Source: Hyaloscypha bicolor E (Eukaryota; Ascomycota; Leotiomycetes; Helotiales; Hyaloscyphaceae). From it: DNA of 64,000 bases. Shown piece after piece: positions 1 to 11,180 of this stretch (position 1 is its first letter; each line of letters starts with the position of its first letter). Both the position numbers and the translations under genes were made by a program. The notes under the pieces were generated by a model. It was not told the DNA's origin and searched no databases. It saw only the letters and a list, made by a program, of their open reading frames with translations. The DNA is taken from contig NW_020194552.1 in assembly GCF_002865645.1 (NCBI RefSeq), forward strand, positions 806,001 through 870,000. The letters are read 5' to 3'.

Positions 1-2631
1 AGCGATGATGGTTCGAATCCTCCAAAAAAGAATGGCAGTCTGCCCAAAGGAGAGTGCGCTGGTCCCAGCCGACCCAAAAAGAAAGCCACTCAACCCAAAA
101 GACAGCATGATGAGCAAGGAAACGCTAAGGATGCTAGTGATGATGAAATGCTGAGCGATGTAGGCGATAGGTTTGATGCGGATGCTGAGAACCGTGTCAT
201 GAATCGCGAAACCGGAGCTCTTGTTCAAAGCTCACAACCTGCCCCAGCTCCTACTCGGGCTCCTAGAATACAAGAGGATACCATCTTTTCGGCTCCCATG
301 TCGCCAGAGCCACAACGTGTACCCCGACCACCAACTCATTCTCAAACCGGAAGAATAACGAATGGACGCCGAGGTGGCTTCAGTGACGATCCTACCGTTC
401 TCAGGCGCCAAAATCCATCGTTTAACACTGGTGGTCCTTGGGATATCAACAGAGCTGGCTTCAGCATGCCAGCCAATTTGCCTCCTGGAGCAGGGATAGC
501 TATGAGGCCACCACCGAACCCTGACCCGTTGTCGGAGATTCAAGTTCCTAGACGACCTGACATCGGGAGACGTCCAGACAATATGAATGCGTGGCAAAAT
601 AGCCTTGAAGGGGGACGAGAAGGAGTTCGAGCCAGAAGTAAGACGCGAGAGAGGGAGAGGACTGCTTCGGAAATGCCTGATCCTTCTGGAATAGGGTTTA
701 TGTCTGGGAGCAATGGACCAACTATGCAGGTACAATCAATGCCCAATGTTTCTGCTAACCAGGCTCAACCGGTATCCAACCCTCAAAGTCAGAATGTGCC
801 AATATTGCAGGGACAACCACCCCAGGCTGGTTACTCTCATCCCACAACAAACTCTGGTGCTACATCACGAGCCGGAGCGAATGGAAATCTGCGTGGGGAT
901 ATTCTCTATGTCCCGAATGGTGACGGTACATTGAGAGAGACAGCGCCACCCCGAGGAGTAAAGCGTCCAAGAACCACTTCGCAAGACGTCGACTCACATC
1001 GACGCCCGCCTGCCCGAGGATATGGTGGGATCCCTATGTCGCAGTTGAGAAGTCATCCTGGGTACAACGGAATGCCACAATACCCCCAATACCCACAACA
1101 AACACAACAACAAGGACCGTACAGTGGCATAAACGGTGGTCGAGCTCAAATGCATGGCAACCTGTCTCAAAGATATCAACATCCTGGCAATCCTGGTTTT
1201 GCGAATGACTTTCAAAATCCGCAGAGTATGCAAGATGGTCGTTCTATGACTGGTCACAATGGATTTGCATATGGTGGTATGGGAGTTTCTCAAATGCCTT
1301 CACCTGCACTCTGGAATGGCCATTCGAACATGCAAAGCTATCAGCCGAGTCCGTTCTCTAGCCAAGCATCGTCGCAGAGTCCCTTTAACCAACAGTACGG
1401 TGGAGCTATCCCCGCTCCAAACCCTTATCTCTCCAATGAGAACCGCTGGGTTGACGCCTTCAACGTACCGAATGGACAAGTACAAACATTCCCAGATGCG
1501 AACCGACCCATGGCCCATCAGGGACTTGCTCAAAGGAGGCCAGATTATCAGATTGGGGACGAAAGAATGATGAGATCTACGAACAATCCCCGAAACAACG
1601 TGCACCAGTACAACATGCAATGGCCTCGAATTCATCAAGGCAGTAGCCGTTGGCGGTCTCAGGATAGTCTACATCCGTTTCAAATACCTCCTCAAAACAT
1701 GGGCCAAATGAACCCGAGAATGGCAGGACAATCAAATTCCATAGTTGGGAATCCTACTCACCCGAATGGAGTCTTGTCGCTCAGAACAGAGCCAACGTCT
1801 CAAGATATGAGTCAAACTCCGGTTCCGAATGGTCTTCGCCCTCATTATGGAGCCCGGAACACTACTCTCAATCCTCCCCAAGCTAATGGAACATTCATCA
1901 GGCAAGTTCAGAATGCTGCGAGCCATCGACCAGCGTCTGCTGTTCCAAACGGCCGACAACTCAACGGAACATCTGCAGGTCATAATCAGAGTGGTGCTCG
2001 TCCTCATTCTACATCTGCCGCTTTGAGCAATGGCCAACCCAATGGATCACAAGCGACTCCTTCAGGATTCTCGAGCACGAATGAAGGGCAAGCCAATGCT
2101 CCAGCTCCTCCAAAAAGTCGAGGAAGACCTCCAAAGGACCCTGCAAAGAAAAGTCAAACTCAAAGACCACTTCAAGCGCCAGCGCAGCCTCAGCCTGCAC
2201 CTCCGCCCCCTGGGTCTCCTAGATTGGATTCAGTTGACGGGTTTCGCAGAGAGCAATCTATGTATTACCAACCACAACCAATTCAGGGAACCAATGGATT
2301 TCTGGATGGCAGGCCATTGGCTGTCCAAAATCCCGAGCTCTGGCGGCGAACGCACCCAGTTCAGCGACCGGCTTCCGGCCCGGCTCTGACGTATACTCCA
2401 GCAATGCCTGGCCCTAGACGTCGACCGTTAGATGTTATGTTGCCATCTATGGGGTCAGAAGGAGAAGAGGAAGTATCTCGTCCGCCACCACAGCCAACGC
2501 CTGCTGAACGAGACCCTTCTCCACCACCACCACCATCGCAATATGTAAACGGCGTAAACCTCGACGCCTTCTTCAACGAAATAATCCACGGTCTCTTCTC
2601 TGACGGTGAAGACGAGAATGGGAACAAGTAA
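1..2631 (+). CDS. C-terminal part of a large disordered AT-hook protein (5' end outside window)
   Basis: The frame is open from base 1, so the gene starts left of the window; 876 codons are visible and end at TAA 2629-2631. The first ATG inside (148) is probably not the start. The protein is low-complexity throughout, rich in Pro, Gln, Asn, Gly and Ser, with many scattered Asn-Gly pairs. An AT-hook core (RGRPPKDP) lies near nt 2116-2145, flanked by basic residues; another basic stretch (SRPKKK) is near nt 70. The C-terminus is acidic (FSDGEDENGNK). This suggests a nuclear, minor-groove DNA-binding or chromatin-associated protein. I recognise no catalytic domain and cannot name the family; the diagnostic domain may lie upstream. 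That the frame codes is nearly certain from its length and codon texture; the role is inference from the AT-hook only. Confidence 0.85.
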   Translation, partial: SDDGSNPPKKNGSLPKGECAGPSRPKKKATQPKRQHDEQGNAKDASDDEMLSDVGDRFDADAENRVMNRETGALVQSSQPAPAPTRAPRIQEDTIFSAPMSPEPQRVPRPPTHSQTGRITNGRRGGFSDDPTVLRRQNPSFNTGGPWDINRAGFSMPANLPPGAGIAMRPPPNPDPLSEIQVPRRPDIGRRPDNMNAWQNSLEGGREGVRARSKTRERERTASEMPDPSGIGFMSGSNGPTMQVQSMPNVSANQAQPVSNPQSQNVPILQGQPPQAGYSHPTTNSGATSRAGANGNLRGDILYVPNGDGTLRETAPPRGVKRPRTTSQDVDSHRRPPARGYGGIPMSQLRSHPGYNGMPQYPQYPQQTQQQGPYSGINGGRAQMHGNLSQRYQHPGNPGFANDFQNPQSMQDGRSMTGHNGFAYGGMGVSQMPSPALWNGHSNMQSYQPSPFSSQASSQSPFNQQYGGAIPAPNPYLSNENRWVDAFNVPNGQVQTFPDANRPMAHQGLAQRRPDYQIGDERMMRSTNNPRNNVHQYNMQWPRIHQGSSRWRSQDSLHPFQIPPQNMGQMNPRMAGQSNSIVGNPTHPNGVLSLRTEPTSQDMSQTPVPNGLRPHYGARNTTLNPPQANGTFIRQVQNAASHRPASAVPNGRQLNGTSAGHNQSGARPHSTSAALSNGQPNGSQATPSGFSSTNEGQANAPAPPKSRGRPPKDPAKKSQTQRPLQAPAQPQPAPPPPGSPRLDSVDGFRREQSMYYQPQPIQGTNGFLDGRPLAVQNPELWRRTHPVQRPASGPALTYTPAMPGPRRRPLDVMLPSMGSEGEEEVSRPPPQPTPAERDPSPPPPPSQYVNGVNLDAFFNEIIHGLFSDGEDENGNK

Positions 2632-4197
2632 AACTGAGTCACGGGGCCCTTGAACACAGCAATTAAATGAACCAGATGTTCCACAACGATAGCCCCTGAA
2701 AAAGGAGAAAATAATACGACGAAAAATTTATGGGAAGAAAAAAGACCAAAAAATGGGTTAACGACAAAAGTTACAGATACCGTACTCGCGGATTAAAACG
2801 ATCATCATTACACTTTGAATTTTTACCACATGCATACCAATAGCCCTTTAAAACCTTAGCGGCATAACATTGAGCCCTTTGGGTCTACACATACCCTGTT
2901 TACATAACCAACTCCGGGGGATGGTAGTATTGTGTTACTTGTTATCGTGGCATTACTTGGCGCTCTTCCGGTACCACCCCGTCGTTCGGAGTTATGTAGT
3001 ATCCAATTGTATTTTATGTAGTCGGCTGCTGTTTACGTTCTCTCTGAATGTGAATATTTGACAACCGAAGAATAGAATACCAGAACTCAGGAGGCCTTAG
3101 CTTTCTTCGTTCCCGCTCTTTCTCCGTTGCAGATATAAGAGATCACTCAAGAATTGAGGAGCATTCGGGTAGGTTTCAATTGAAACCAGGCATTTCCTTC
3201 GCACAAACAAAACATTCATACCCAGCCTGTCATATTAAAATTCAAGGCCAGTGTTTATTTAGATAAGATGTGAATTGTCTGGGCCTTTTATTGCCCATTG
3301 GGCTGATGTCTGAAGTCGGTCCAGATCCGGTAGGGTATGTTTAGAATTTGAGAGTGTTAAATCAAATCCAAGTAAGCTCGATGCAAGTTTTGAACCTTGA
3401 CTGCTTCTTGCTGCCATAGTATAAACTTATAGATCTGTGTTGGTTGAGCCCACCAGCAGGGGAATTGTTGGAAATAGAGGTGTCACGAGATTGCGGTTGG
3501 GGATTTGCACGTGATAGGTCTCGTTTAATAAGCGAGCCCCTTTTCTCTGGAAGTTCAGGTGAAATGGGGGGAGATATTTTCTTGTCTAGGGTGAGGGATC
3601 AAACCCTTTTTTGTCTTGTGTATTTGGCCACAACTCGCGTCGAAAGCAAGTGTACGTGCAAAAATCTGGGTCAGTTGTTTTCTCATCTGGATCTAAGTGC
3701 TTTCCGTAAACACGAACCTCTATAAAGGGGTTCTCAAACCTTACAAAGTGTTATCCCCTTCCCACTTGTTGGTCGCCGCTTGGAGCGATTCTAATTTGTA
3801 GCTCTCCAAGTTGCTGATTCACCAAAAGTGCTCATTGTAACTTTAGTAGGATTTAGGAACAGGAATTTTCATGACGCAAATCTAATTTGCGGGTTAAGAA
3901 TTGCGCTTCCATACCTTTTCCCTTCATCCACCTTTTCCCAACCACTCCTAGATCAACTTCGTCGAGCAGCGTGAGTTTCTTGTATACGCTACACAGCACT
4001 ACAAACGCTACATTAGCCCTTCTTTGAGCAAATTGAGCAGCCAATTCGAGCTGCGAGTCGACACTGAGATCTCTAGGCAACGAGGCGCTTCATATTAACT
4101 CATACCCACTTCCCAACCTTACAAGGTGTACAGTAAGTCTTTTATGGTTCTGTGCAGATATTAGTGATGAATAACTTTGATAGGAAAACCACCCATC
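2632..4197. other. Gene-free stretch, includes 3' UTR of the preceding gene
   Basis: No convincing coding frame on either strand. Short open frames at 2870-3061, 3444-3725 and 3853-4080 lack protein-like composition or a good start. The first few hundred bases are probably the 3' UTR and terminator of the gene ending at 2631. No repeat structure was seen. Confidence 0.5.
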
Positions 4198-5201
4198 ATG
4201 TTGACATCCTCTTGGTCGGATGTGTCTGCGCCCGATACACCCTCATCTTCCTCGAGCGGTTTCGTTCAGGTTTTAACTTCTTCCATGGATCGATCTGTTA
4301 TTGCACTCTCCGACCATAATTACGACAATCCAGCGGAATATCATGCCGACATTTCTAGCAATGACCAACCGTTTTTTATGTGTTCTCTGGCCTGGACCGC
4401 CATGATTTGGGTCCTCCTAACACCCCTGAGCACTCTTCTGGCAACGAGGAGTCTCCACGTACCCAACAACGCTAACATGTGAATCCATCGCTAGAATCAC
4501 AATTTCCTGTGACCCTTACCCGACTCTCATCTGTTGGAAAGGAATCTGCCTCTCAGCAACCGACCGTTCCAGAACAATCTCCGGCTCCGGCCAATGGACA
4601 GCTTGTGAAGCAGCAGACAATTACTACCAACTGTCAGATGGCCGCTGAGTAAGTTGCTGGGAATTACGATGTAGGTAATATCTCATCGCTTGTCTCACAC
4701 ATTCTGCGCAAGGACACGCTCTCTCTTTCGGGGAGTGTGTTGTAGTGGCTTGGTAGTGAACCGGTCGAAACATGCCCTATCGACTCTACAATATTCAGCC
4801 ATATTGCTCCCGCTGTCTCGGTTGTTGGAGCTCATGATGCAAGCCCAAATTTCTAATCCGATACTCATTTGACTATTGGCAAAGCATCTTCTGTAACACA
4901 GACATCAGATGGTGGAGCAGTTCTTGCCCAGGAAACTGTTGGTGAAGACCATGTTAACGAGGATCCTGTCGGTGAAGGAGATCAAGCAATCGATAGCCCT
5001 GCTAATCGAGAGGCCCAAACTTTGGCGACGATTGCCACCAAACATGAATCCAAGCATCCAAACCTCCAACTCGTGGAGGCCTTGGTCCTTCTAGCGTTAT
5101 GTACGCCACAGTTTGCACAGCTCGTTCTTTCAGCGGCAACAAAATCACCCCTCAGCCTCTTCGCGGGACCACAATCAACTGTGGGTCCCATTCTTCAGTA
5201 G
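4198..5201 (+). pseudogene. Decayed Ser/Pro/Thr-rich reading frame, family unknown
   Basis: An ATG at 4198 opens a Ser-rich start (SWSDVSAPDTPSSSSSGF) that reads to about 4370. From about 4389 protein-like sequence continues in another frame, up to TAG 5199-5201, interrupted by four stops. Composition stays Ser, Thr, Pro, Gln and Ala-rich across the breaks (segments such as QQPTVPEQSPAPANGQ and ETVGEDHVNEDPVGEGD), which argues for one former gene rather than chance frames. Some breaks could be unrecognised introns, but none has convincing splice sites. The N-terminus loosely resembles the 18001-18840 protein (Trp-Ser, a Ser-rich run, then Ser-Gly-Phe-Val). That similarity is short and may be chance. 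No function can be given. Confidence 0.35.
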
Positions 5202-6362
5202 CTTCTTCCAATGTCAAGATCGGGGATTTCCGATCACTATCCGGAAACATCAAGTTCAGTATGGGAATATTTTCATGACATTTTCCATTTCCGTCTCTGA
5301 ACCTGAGCTGCTGCTGCTTTAGCCTGAGCTACGGGTGAGTAAGCTTAAGCCGCGGGTGAACATTCCTGAGCACCGCCTGAGCATGAGTCAAAGAGCTATT
5401 TTAGTATCCACAGGGGCTCGTTTTGGTACCCTTGATCCCGATTATACTTCCCTCGTCTTATCTCTAGGGCCGGGTCCAATTTTGGTGTTCCTAAGGATCC
5501 CTCCGGAACCTTTTTGGGATCTGTACTCGTTTACGAAGTGTATATGCACGTGATACATGTAAAGTTAAGTGGTTGTTGGGGTTTCAGGCTAGGGATCGTG
5601 TGTAACATATGTTTAAGGTAATAAGGACTGAAATGACTGCTGTTCTATAGTAGTAAGTAGCCTGTACTTATAGATGCCGCGAGCCCCCAAGCCCCCCAGA
5701 TCACATGCTATGATACAGGCTTGACTTCCTATTCAGCTGAACTTATTTAGCTGTATTGGCCATTCCAGTGGCAAGCATATAGAGCCTAGTACCGTGTAAT
5801 TCCCAGATCTACAGGGCTCCTTCAGGCCTTGCTCAGCTGTAGCTTCAGCGTGGCTACAATGACCAATTGCCACCAATGGTGGCCTTAGGCACCTAGTATT
5901 CCAATAACGTTGTTGGATTGACGATTCCAGCCAATTGGATCAGTGGTATCATCAATACGCGCAATAGGATATTAAGTAGTTATAAGTAGGACTTAATGGA
6001 AGGTTATTAAGTATACTGTTCACTATATAGAATAATCTACGAGGGTAATCAAGCCACATATAGGGGCTATAAGTGCGACGTGTCTTAAACGCACCAGTGG
6101 TACTACTTGTGCCTAAGGTCACTGGGCCAAAGTCCAACATGATGGAGGGGGAATATATATCACGTGACGGTGCCCAGTGCCCCTCCCGATCAAATTGAAG
6201 CCTGTAGTAGAGAATTTTGCTTTGATAACGTAGAGCATTTCGTTATGAGTAAAATTAAATACGCCCTGACCTGCACGCAGAAATGCCGTAACGGTCTGCA
6301 GGAAAATACAAGTACAAGCTTGCAACAAATGAAGCAATTCAAGAACAGATTGTTGCAGCAAA
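5202..6362. other. Gene-free stretch
   Basis: No supported gene. The part from about 5940 to 6100 is AT-rich. The open frame 6119-6508 (minus) overlaps the last exon of the Clr5-like gene in another frame and is taken as a shadow. Confidence 0.4.
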
Positions 6363-7013
6363 CTAGCCGTACCAGCATCCTCTATGATCCCCCTCTGCTT
6401 CAGACTCATTGCAATGCTCGCACCGGGGCACGTCAGCACCAAAGAATGCCGACGATAGAGGACCTGGTTCTGGTGCTCTCTGGGCTCTGTAAAGCAGAAG
6501 GTCAGCAATTTGAATGACCTCAGGTGGAGGGAACCCTCTTACGGGACGTATGTTGATGCCATTGCTCCCTGGCCTACTCCAATTGAGGATGTCTGCAACC
6601 ACATATGCTGATGGTGGCGCGCTCCATGTGTGGGCCCTTTAGGGTCCGTGTGGCGAAGTAGTGGATTATTGACAACGATTCGAGGTGCAGGCCGAGATGG
6701 CAGGGATGCGGGTACAGGACGTGGACGGGGGTGTGGATGGAGAGGCGGGTTCCATTCTTCTGGTTCAGCCTCTTTCCACTTGCCTATTGCGTATCTCAAT
6801 TGGCCTTCCCTACAGCAGATGAGCTTTGCTTCCAGCTATAGGTTGGGATTAAATGAACACATACCCAACCCAATACTGCTGCATATAACAAAGCCATTTG
6901 TGTACCTCAGGAATTTTCATCCCTTCGATGCAAAGCTGGTGCTTGATTTCACCCTTTTTGGATTGGAGATAAGCGTCGTCAGAGAGAGGCTGCATATGAG
7001 GCATGGGATTCAT
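6363..7013 (-). CDS. Small three-exon protein with a Clr5-like N-terminal domain
   Basis: Proposed exons on the minus strand: 7013-6865, 6809-6543 and 6486-6363, giving 179 aa. Introns are 55 bp (GTATGT donor, acceptor after CTGCTGTAG) and 56 bp (GTAAGA donor, TTGCTGAC branch-like site, TTTACAG acceptor). Splicing keeps the frame at both joins. Residues about 15-65 (KKGEIKHQLCIEGMKIPEV, then QLRYAIGKWKEAE) follow the helical spacing of the fungal Clr5 domain: a basic start, a Leu/Val core, then a Tyr...Lys-Trp ending. The usual early Trp is missing. The middle is Pro/Arg-rich. The C-terminus has a small Cys/His group (CEHCNESEAEGDHRGC). Clr5-domain proteins are poorly understood and some are nuclear. 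The gene model rests on splice logic, not on transcripts. Confidence 0.5.
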
Positions 7014-10000
7014 GGTGAAGGGGCGTACTTGGTATGAATGAAGCGAGCGAAGAGGAAAGAAAAAGAATTGCGTCCTTGGAAATGAAATATGAATGATCAT
7101 TGTGAGTTGGACAGCTTTATGTGTTGTGAAATCAATCTTCAGATGTGCCCGTGCTTCTCAGCATTTGAAAACTCAGACTTGAAATGTGACAGTGTATCGT
7201 TTCAATACAGGAGGAACATTCCGTTCTCATTTCCAGAGAAATACCAACGATGCTTGAATATTGAACTTCTGTATTCTAAAGACTTAAAAATTGACTTTTC
7301 TCTCACCTTCTGTAGTGAACGAAGAGGGGCGACGAGGAGAAAAAAGTCCTTATCCGTTCCGCTGCACCTTGCTACTAGGCGCGATCACAGCACAAGGATG
7401 GAATCATTTGGTCATTGGCCGGCGAATGCTGCTCGAATCGGCAACATAAAACGGCCGACCTCGGCCCAGCACGGGTCTTTTGATACATGAGACGAGTCGC
7501 TCATATGAATCCTAGAAAAGGCGTACAAACTGGGCGTGAGGGCGTCAGGGATCATCCCTGCAGCCACCTGAACTACATTATGCGTGCTTTCCTATTTACT
7601 CTCAACTTACTGTACGTGGTAGAAAGCATCACCCACCAACCGCCCAAACCCCCTTCCCGCTCAACTTGGATTTTGGAGACCTTAACGCTACAAAATCGAA
7701 AAATTAATGCAATAATCGCAATGTTTCGAGTATTCTCTATAATCTAGTTTTTTTATTAGAATTTTCCGAAGTCTTTGAAAAATCGAGAAAATTTTGGTGC
7801 GGTAGGCGTGGGCGGGAAGGGGGTTTGGGCGGTTGGTGGGTGATCCTGGTGATCCCTTCTAAGTCAAGCCCAACCTTTGGATCGCCCAGACAAGACGAAA
7901 CGTTGTATGTTCGCAGAATGAGGCTCTATGTGCGGAGCAAGTTCTCACTTGAGGGGACTCTCCACCTCAAAGGCATTTTAATGAGCAGTTCATAAGACGT
8001 TCGGATTATCCTATCAGTACATCGGTATCCCGCCGATCGCGTACAAATATAGAATATCCTATCCGCTGCGCGGGTGTTGGGTCGGCCGTATCAACGTTTT
8101 TTCCCGGAGGAACACCAAAACTCCGAGTCTTTATTTACTTATAAACAACCCTGTTATATCATCAATTACACCACAACCACGATGCCTGAAGACAATTTGT
8201 ATGATTCTACCTGTAAAGGGACCATTCGACCTAGTAAAGATCTAATATGGAAGCAGGGGGACAAGTTCAAGCCTATGCAATTGCCCAATTAGTGTGACGG
8301 TTCCAATGTCACGCGTCATTTGGTCGCCTGATATAGACAAGCCCTGAACAGGCCCTGAACCCCGCCGGCCTGCGTCCCGAAACCTTAGCGCTTGCGCTCA
8401 TGTATATATTACCACTGTCGTCCTTCGTTCTCTCACCTTCTCTCCTTCTGTGACGGGCATAAGCCAGGCACCTGACATGGTCACATGCAGGGTTTTCTGC
8501 CCTGCAAGCCCATTTGAGGAGCGCGCACAGAAACCCAAGCAAAGCGCTAAGAAGATTAAAAAGGGCCCTGGAGGCATATTGAGAACAGTAACGATCAGTT
8601 TAGTTTTTAGAGTTGATCAATTGAACCATCATTTGTGGACCCATCGTACTCTCGGTGCATGCCCATCGTACCCCCGTCGCCTAGCCTATTGTTTGCATGG
8701 CACCCTGCCATTTGAGTCCTCACACGTGATGCCTAGATCTCCTAGAAATGTGTGTTGTACAAAGGATCTAAAGCTAAAGAGAGAAGAAGAGAGGAGATGG
8801 AATAGGGGACCGATGGCCCTTATATATAGAAATGCAAGCGCCATGGGCACTTAGGTTTTAGGAATAGGCGTTTAGGGCAATCACTCGCAAACTGTCAATG
8901 GCCTTTGGCATGTAATTTGCACGCCATTTTAGGGACGCCATAGCGAGGCGTGTAACTTGTCAGATGACGGGTGAATCGTCACAATAAGTTGATTACATGC
9001 AGTCCACCATACGCACTCCCACATGCCTCTATTGTAGCCCGTGATTGCTTGTGCCGTTACACCAGTCTCTAAATAAGGCTCTAATAATCAGATATTGTTA
9101 TTAAGGTGGAATTCAGATAAGGAAAGCTAAACTCGATAATAGGAGATATATATCCCCGTTACAGAGGAAAGAAGCAAAAGCTAATTTTAGATTAAGGAGG
9201 GTAAATATTTAGGATCCCTAGCTAAGGGAACGAGAGGATTTTTGGGGCCCCTCGTTAAAAGTTGGTGATTTCTAGTTAGTGTGTGAATAGGGTGAGCAAG
9301 CCTGAGCAAAGGCGGCGCTGCTCACGTTAAACATCAGGTTGGGAAGTGCAAACATTCCCGACGTGTAACATGCGAATCGGCTATCACTATAGACGGCACC
9401 GTCTCGGTCCCTGTCCCAGCCCTCTTCTCACATGAACGTCCATGTTTAGAGAACTCTTACTGCCAGCACGACAATTTCTCTGAGCTCACGAGACTCAACG
9501 CTACGGGTATGAACGCTACGAGAACTAACGCTCTATGGATTGATTCCGAGAGGAACTGCGCTATATGAACATGGACTCTTTTTCCCGGCTCTCACGTGGT
9601 ACTCTTCCGAGTACTTTTCTTCTCTTCTGAGTAGGCGATACTTCATCAACATCCACATAACTGACCGACTAACCCCACTACACAGCGTGTCACTACCTTC
9701 ATAATCCTACGTCGGACTACCTCATAATTGCGTTGCTTTACACTGCCGTCGCAGTATTAATTATTCTTTCTACGTCACTGGTTGTTAGGGTTCTCTTCGC
9801 AGTACCATTTTGGGGGTTGAGGGTGATGGTTGTACCCGATTGGTGGTGGTTCAGACTCTGCCAGACCACCAGGCTTTGGGGTCTAATGAGTCACGGTATC
9901 CTGGGTGCGGGAAATTTGGAGTTTTGGCGCATTGGCGCTTTTGATTTCGATGGACATTACGTGATGACATCAAAATAGGCCTATTGCATGTTGACTCACA

Positions 10001-11180
10001 GCACTAACGATACTTGTCTAAACCGCATGCTGATTTGTGACCATTGCGAGTTGTAGCCGACTAATCTGCAAGCACTGCTCTCCTGCGCCGCGAATTGACA
10101 ACGCCTATTTAGATTGAGTAAGGTTTAAATCTGAAAAGCAGACAAGTCACAGGGCTGACAGAAAAGTGTTAGTAGAACGAGTTCTGAAAATGCGGCATCT
10201 CGCCAAATTCTCCTCACATCTGGGGAAACCCATGCATCGAGAATCCGAGATCCATTGCCAAGAATGGCTTCTTAGCCACAACATTCAGCCCTAAGATCTT
10301 TCGGAGGTGACTACGCGGTGTGGTCGATTTTGACCAGGTATTTACCTGTTTCTCAGGACGTCAAAAAGCTTATGAGGTGCGAACCCGAAACTAGCGTTCC
10401 CAGCTGAACCTTTGCCAAGGTTGTGGCTCAACCTAGCACTTCTAAGTGGAATGCTCAGTAGCCGATCTGCAAGCCTTCGGTGGTGATAATGAAGCAACTA
10501 AAAGAATGGAAAGTCACCCTCTCTGGGCTTGGTTGTTGAGGCACATCGCCCCACTCCTCGGGTTGGTGATCCAGATTTCCCCGCATTACTAAAAACTTAT
10601 CTGATGAGGTCTTACCTTGGGTCGGAAAGTTCCAGGAACCATTTCGCCCTGAAAATACCTATTTTCCTTCTCCCCTTTATAGTTCCCAAATCATTCTTCC
10701 CATTTCCTCCTTCTAGAGGAAAAATGCATTAACAATTCAGGTACCTTATTTATTGACTTTAGGTGAACTAAACTGAATACCATAAAATCCGAAGTCTTTA
10801 TACGGAAGACTTCAAAAAAACGGGAAAGGAAGGCAGAGAAAGCGAAAAAAGAGTTGTTCGATGATTCGCCAAAAGCTTGCCCTTAATTCAGGTGGCATGG
10901 TTGTTAGTTCCCCTTTCGACTGCTCTAGAGCTCCCCGCATTTCGAACACCTTGAGATATCTTTCCGTGTGTCTTGCCAAGCTTCGTTATCTACCACTCGA
11001 TTTACACCACCAATCTTCCTCGCATATGCGCAATCAGACCACCGAAGCAAGCTTCAGGAGCTTGTTCCGAGCTGAATACAGTCAAATGGCTTCCTCAATT
11101 CCCTGCTTTTCCTTGAAGAAGCAGCCTTCACTTTCTCTGGACACCTTTTTAGCATCTCACCGTGAACAAATCCATCCCAA
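7014..11180. other. Long gene-free stretch
   Basis: Over 4 kb with no gene I can support. Open frames at 7089-7490, 8074-8292, 8450-8854, 9733-9978 and 10861-11367 look like chance frames. The last overlaps the promoter and start of the beta-helix gene. GC content is ordinary and RIP is not obvious, so this is not an old repeat block. It holds one clear foldback element, listed separately at 7628-7844. The segment 9480-9960 has a texture like an LTR or leader, but no second copy is present in the window to test this. Confidence 0.45.
7628..7844. repeat. Foldback/MITE-like element with 33-bp perfect inverted repeats
   Basis: The 33 bases at 7628-7660 (starting ATCACCCACCAACCGCCC) are the exact reverse complement of 7812-7844. 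The 151-bp centre is AT-rich and has no coding frame. Outside the arms, about 11 of 13 bases still pair (AGAAAGCATCACC against AGAAGGGATCACC), so the true ends may lie slightly further out. No clear target-site duplication was found. This is the shape of a miniature inverted-repeat transposable element; the parent family is unknown. Confidence 0.6.

Noticed and set aside
10..24. GGTTCGAATCC, which looks like the T-loop of a tRNA
   Set aside because: It lies in the open coding frame of the first gene and no acceptor or anticodon arms can be formed around it.
8450..8854. 134-codon frame in the 7-11 kb gap
   Set aside because: Crosses sequence with no codon texture; no domain or start context.
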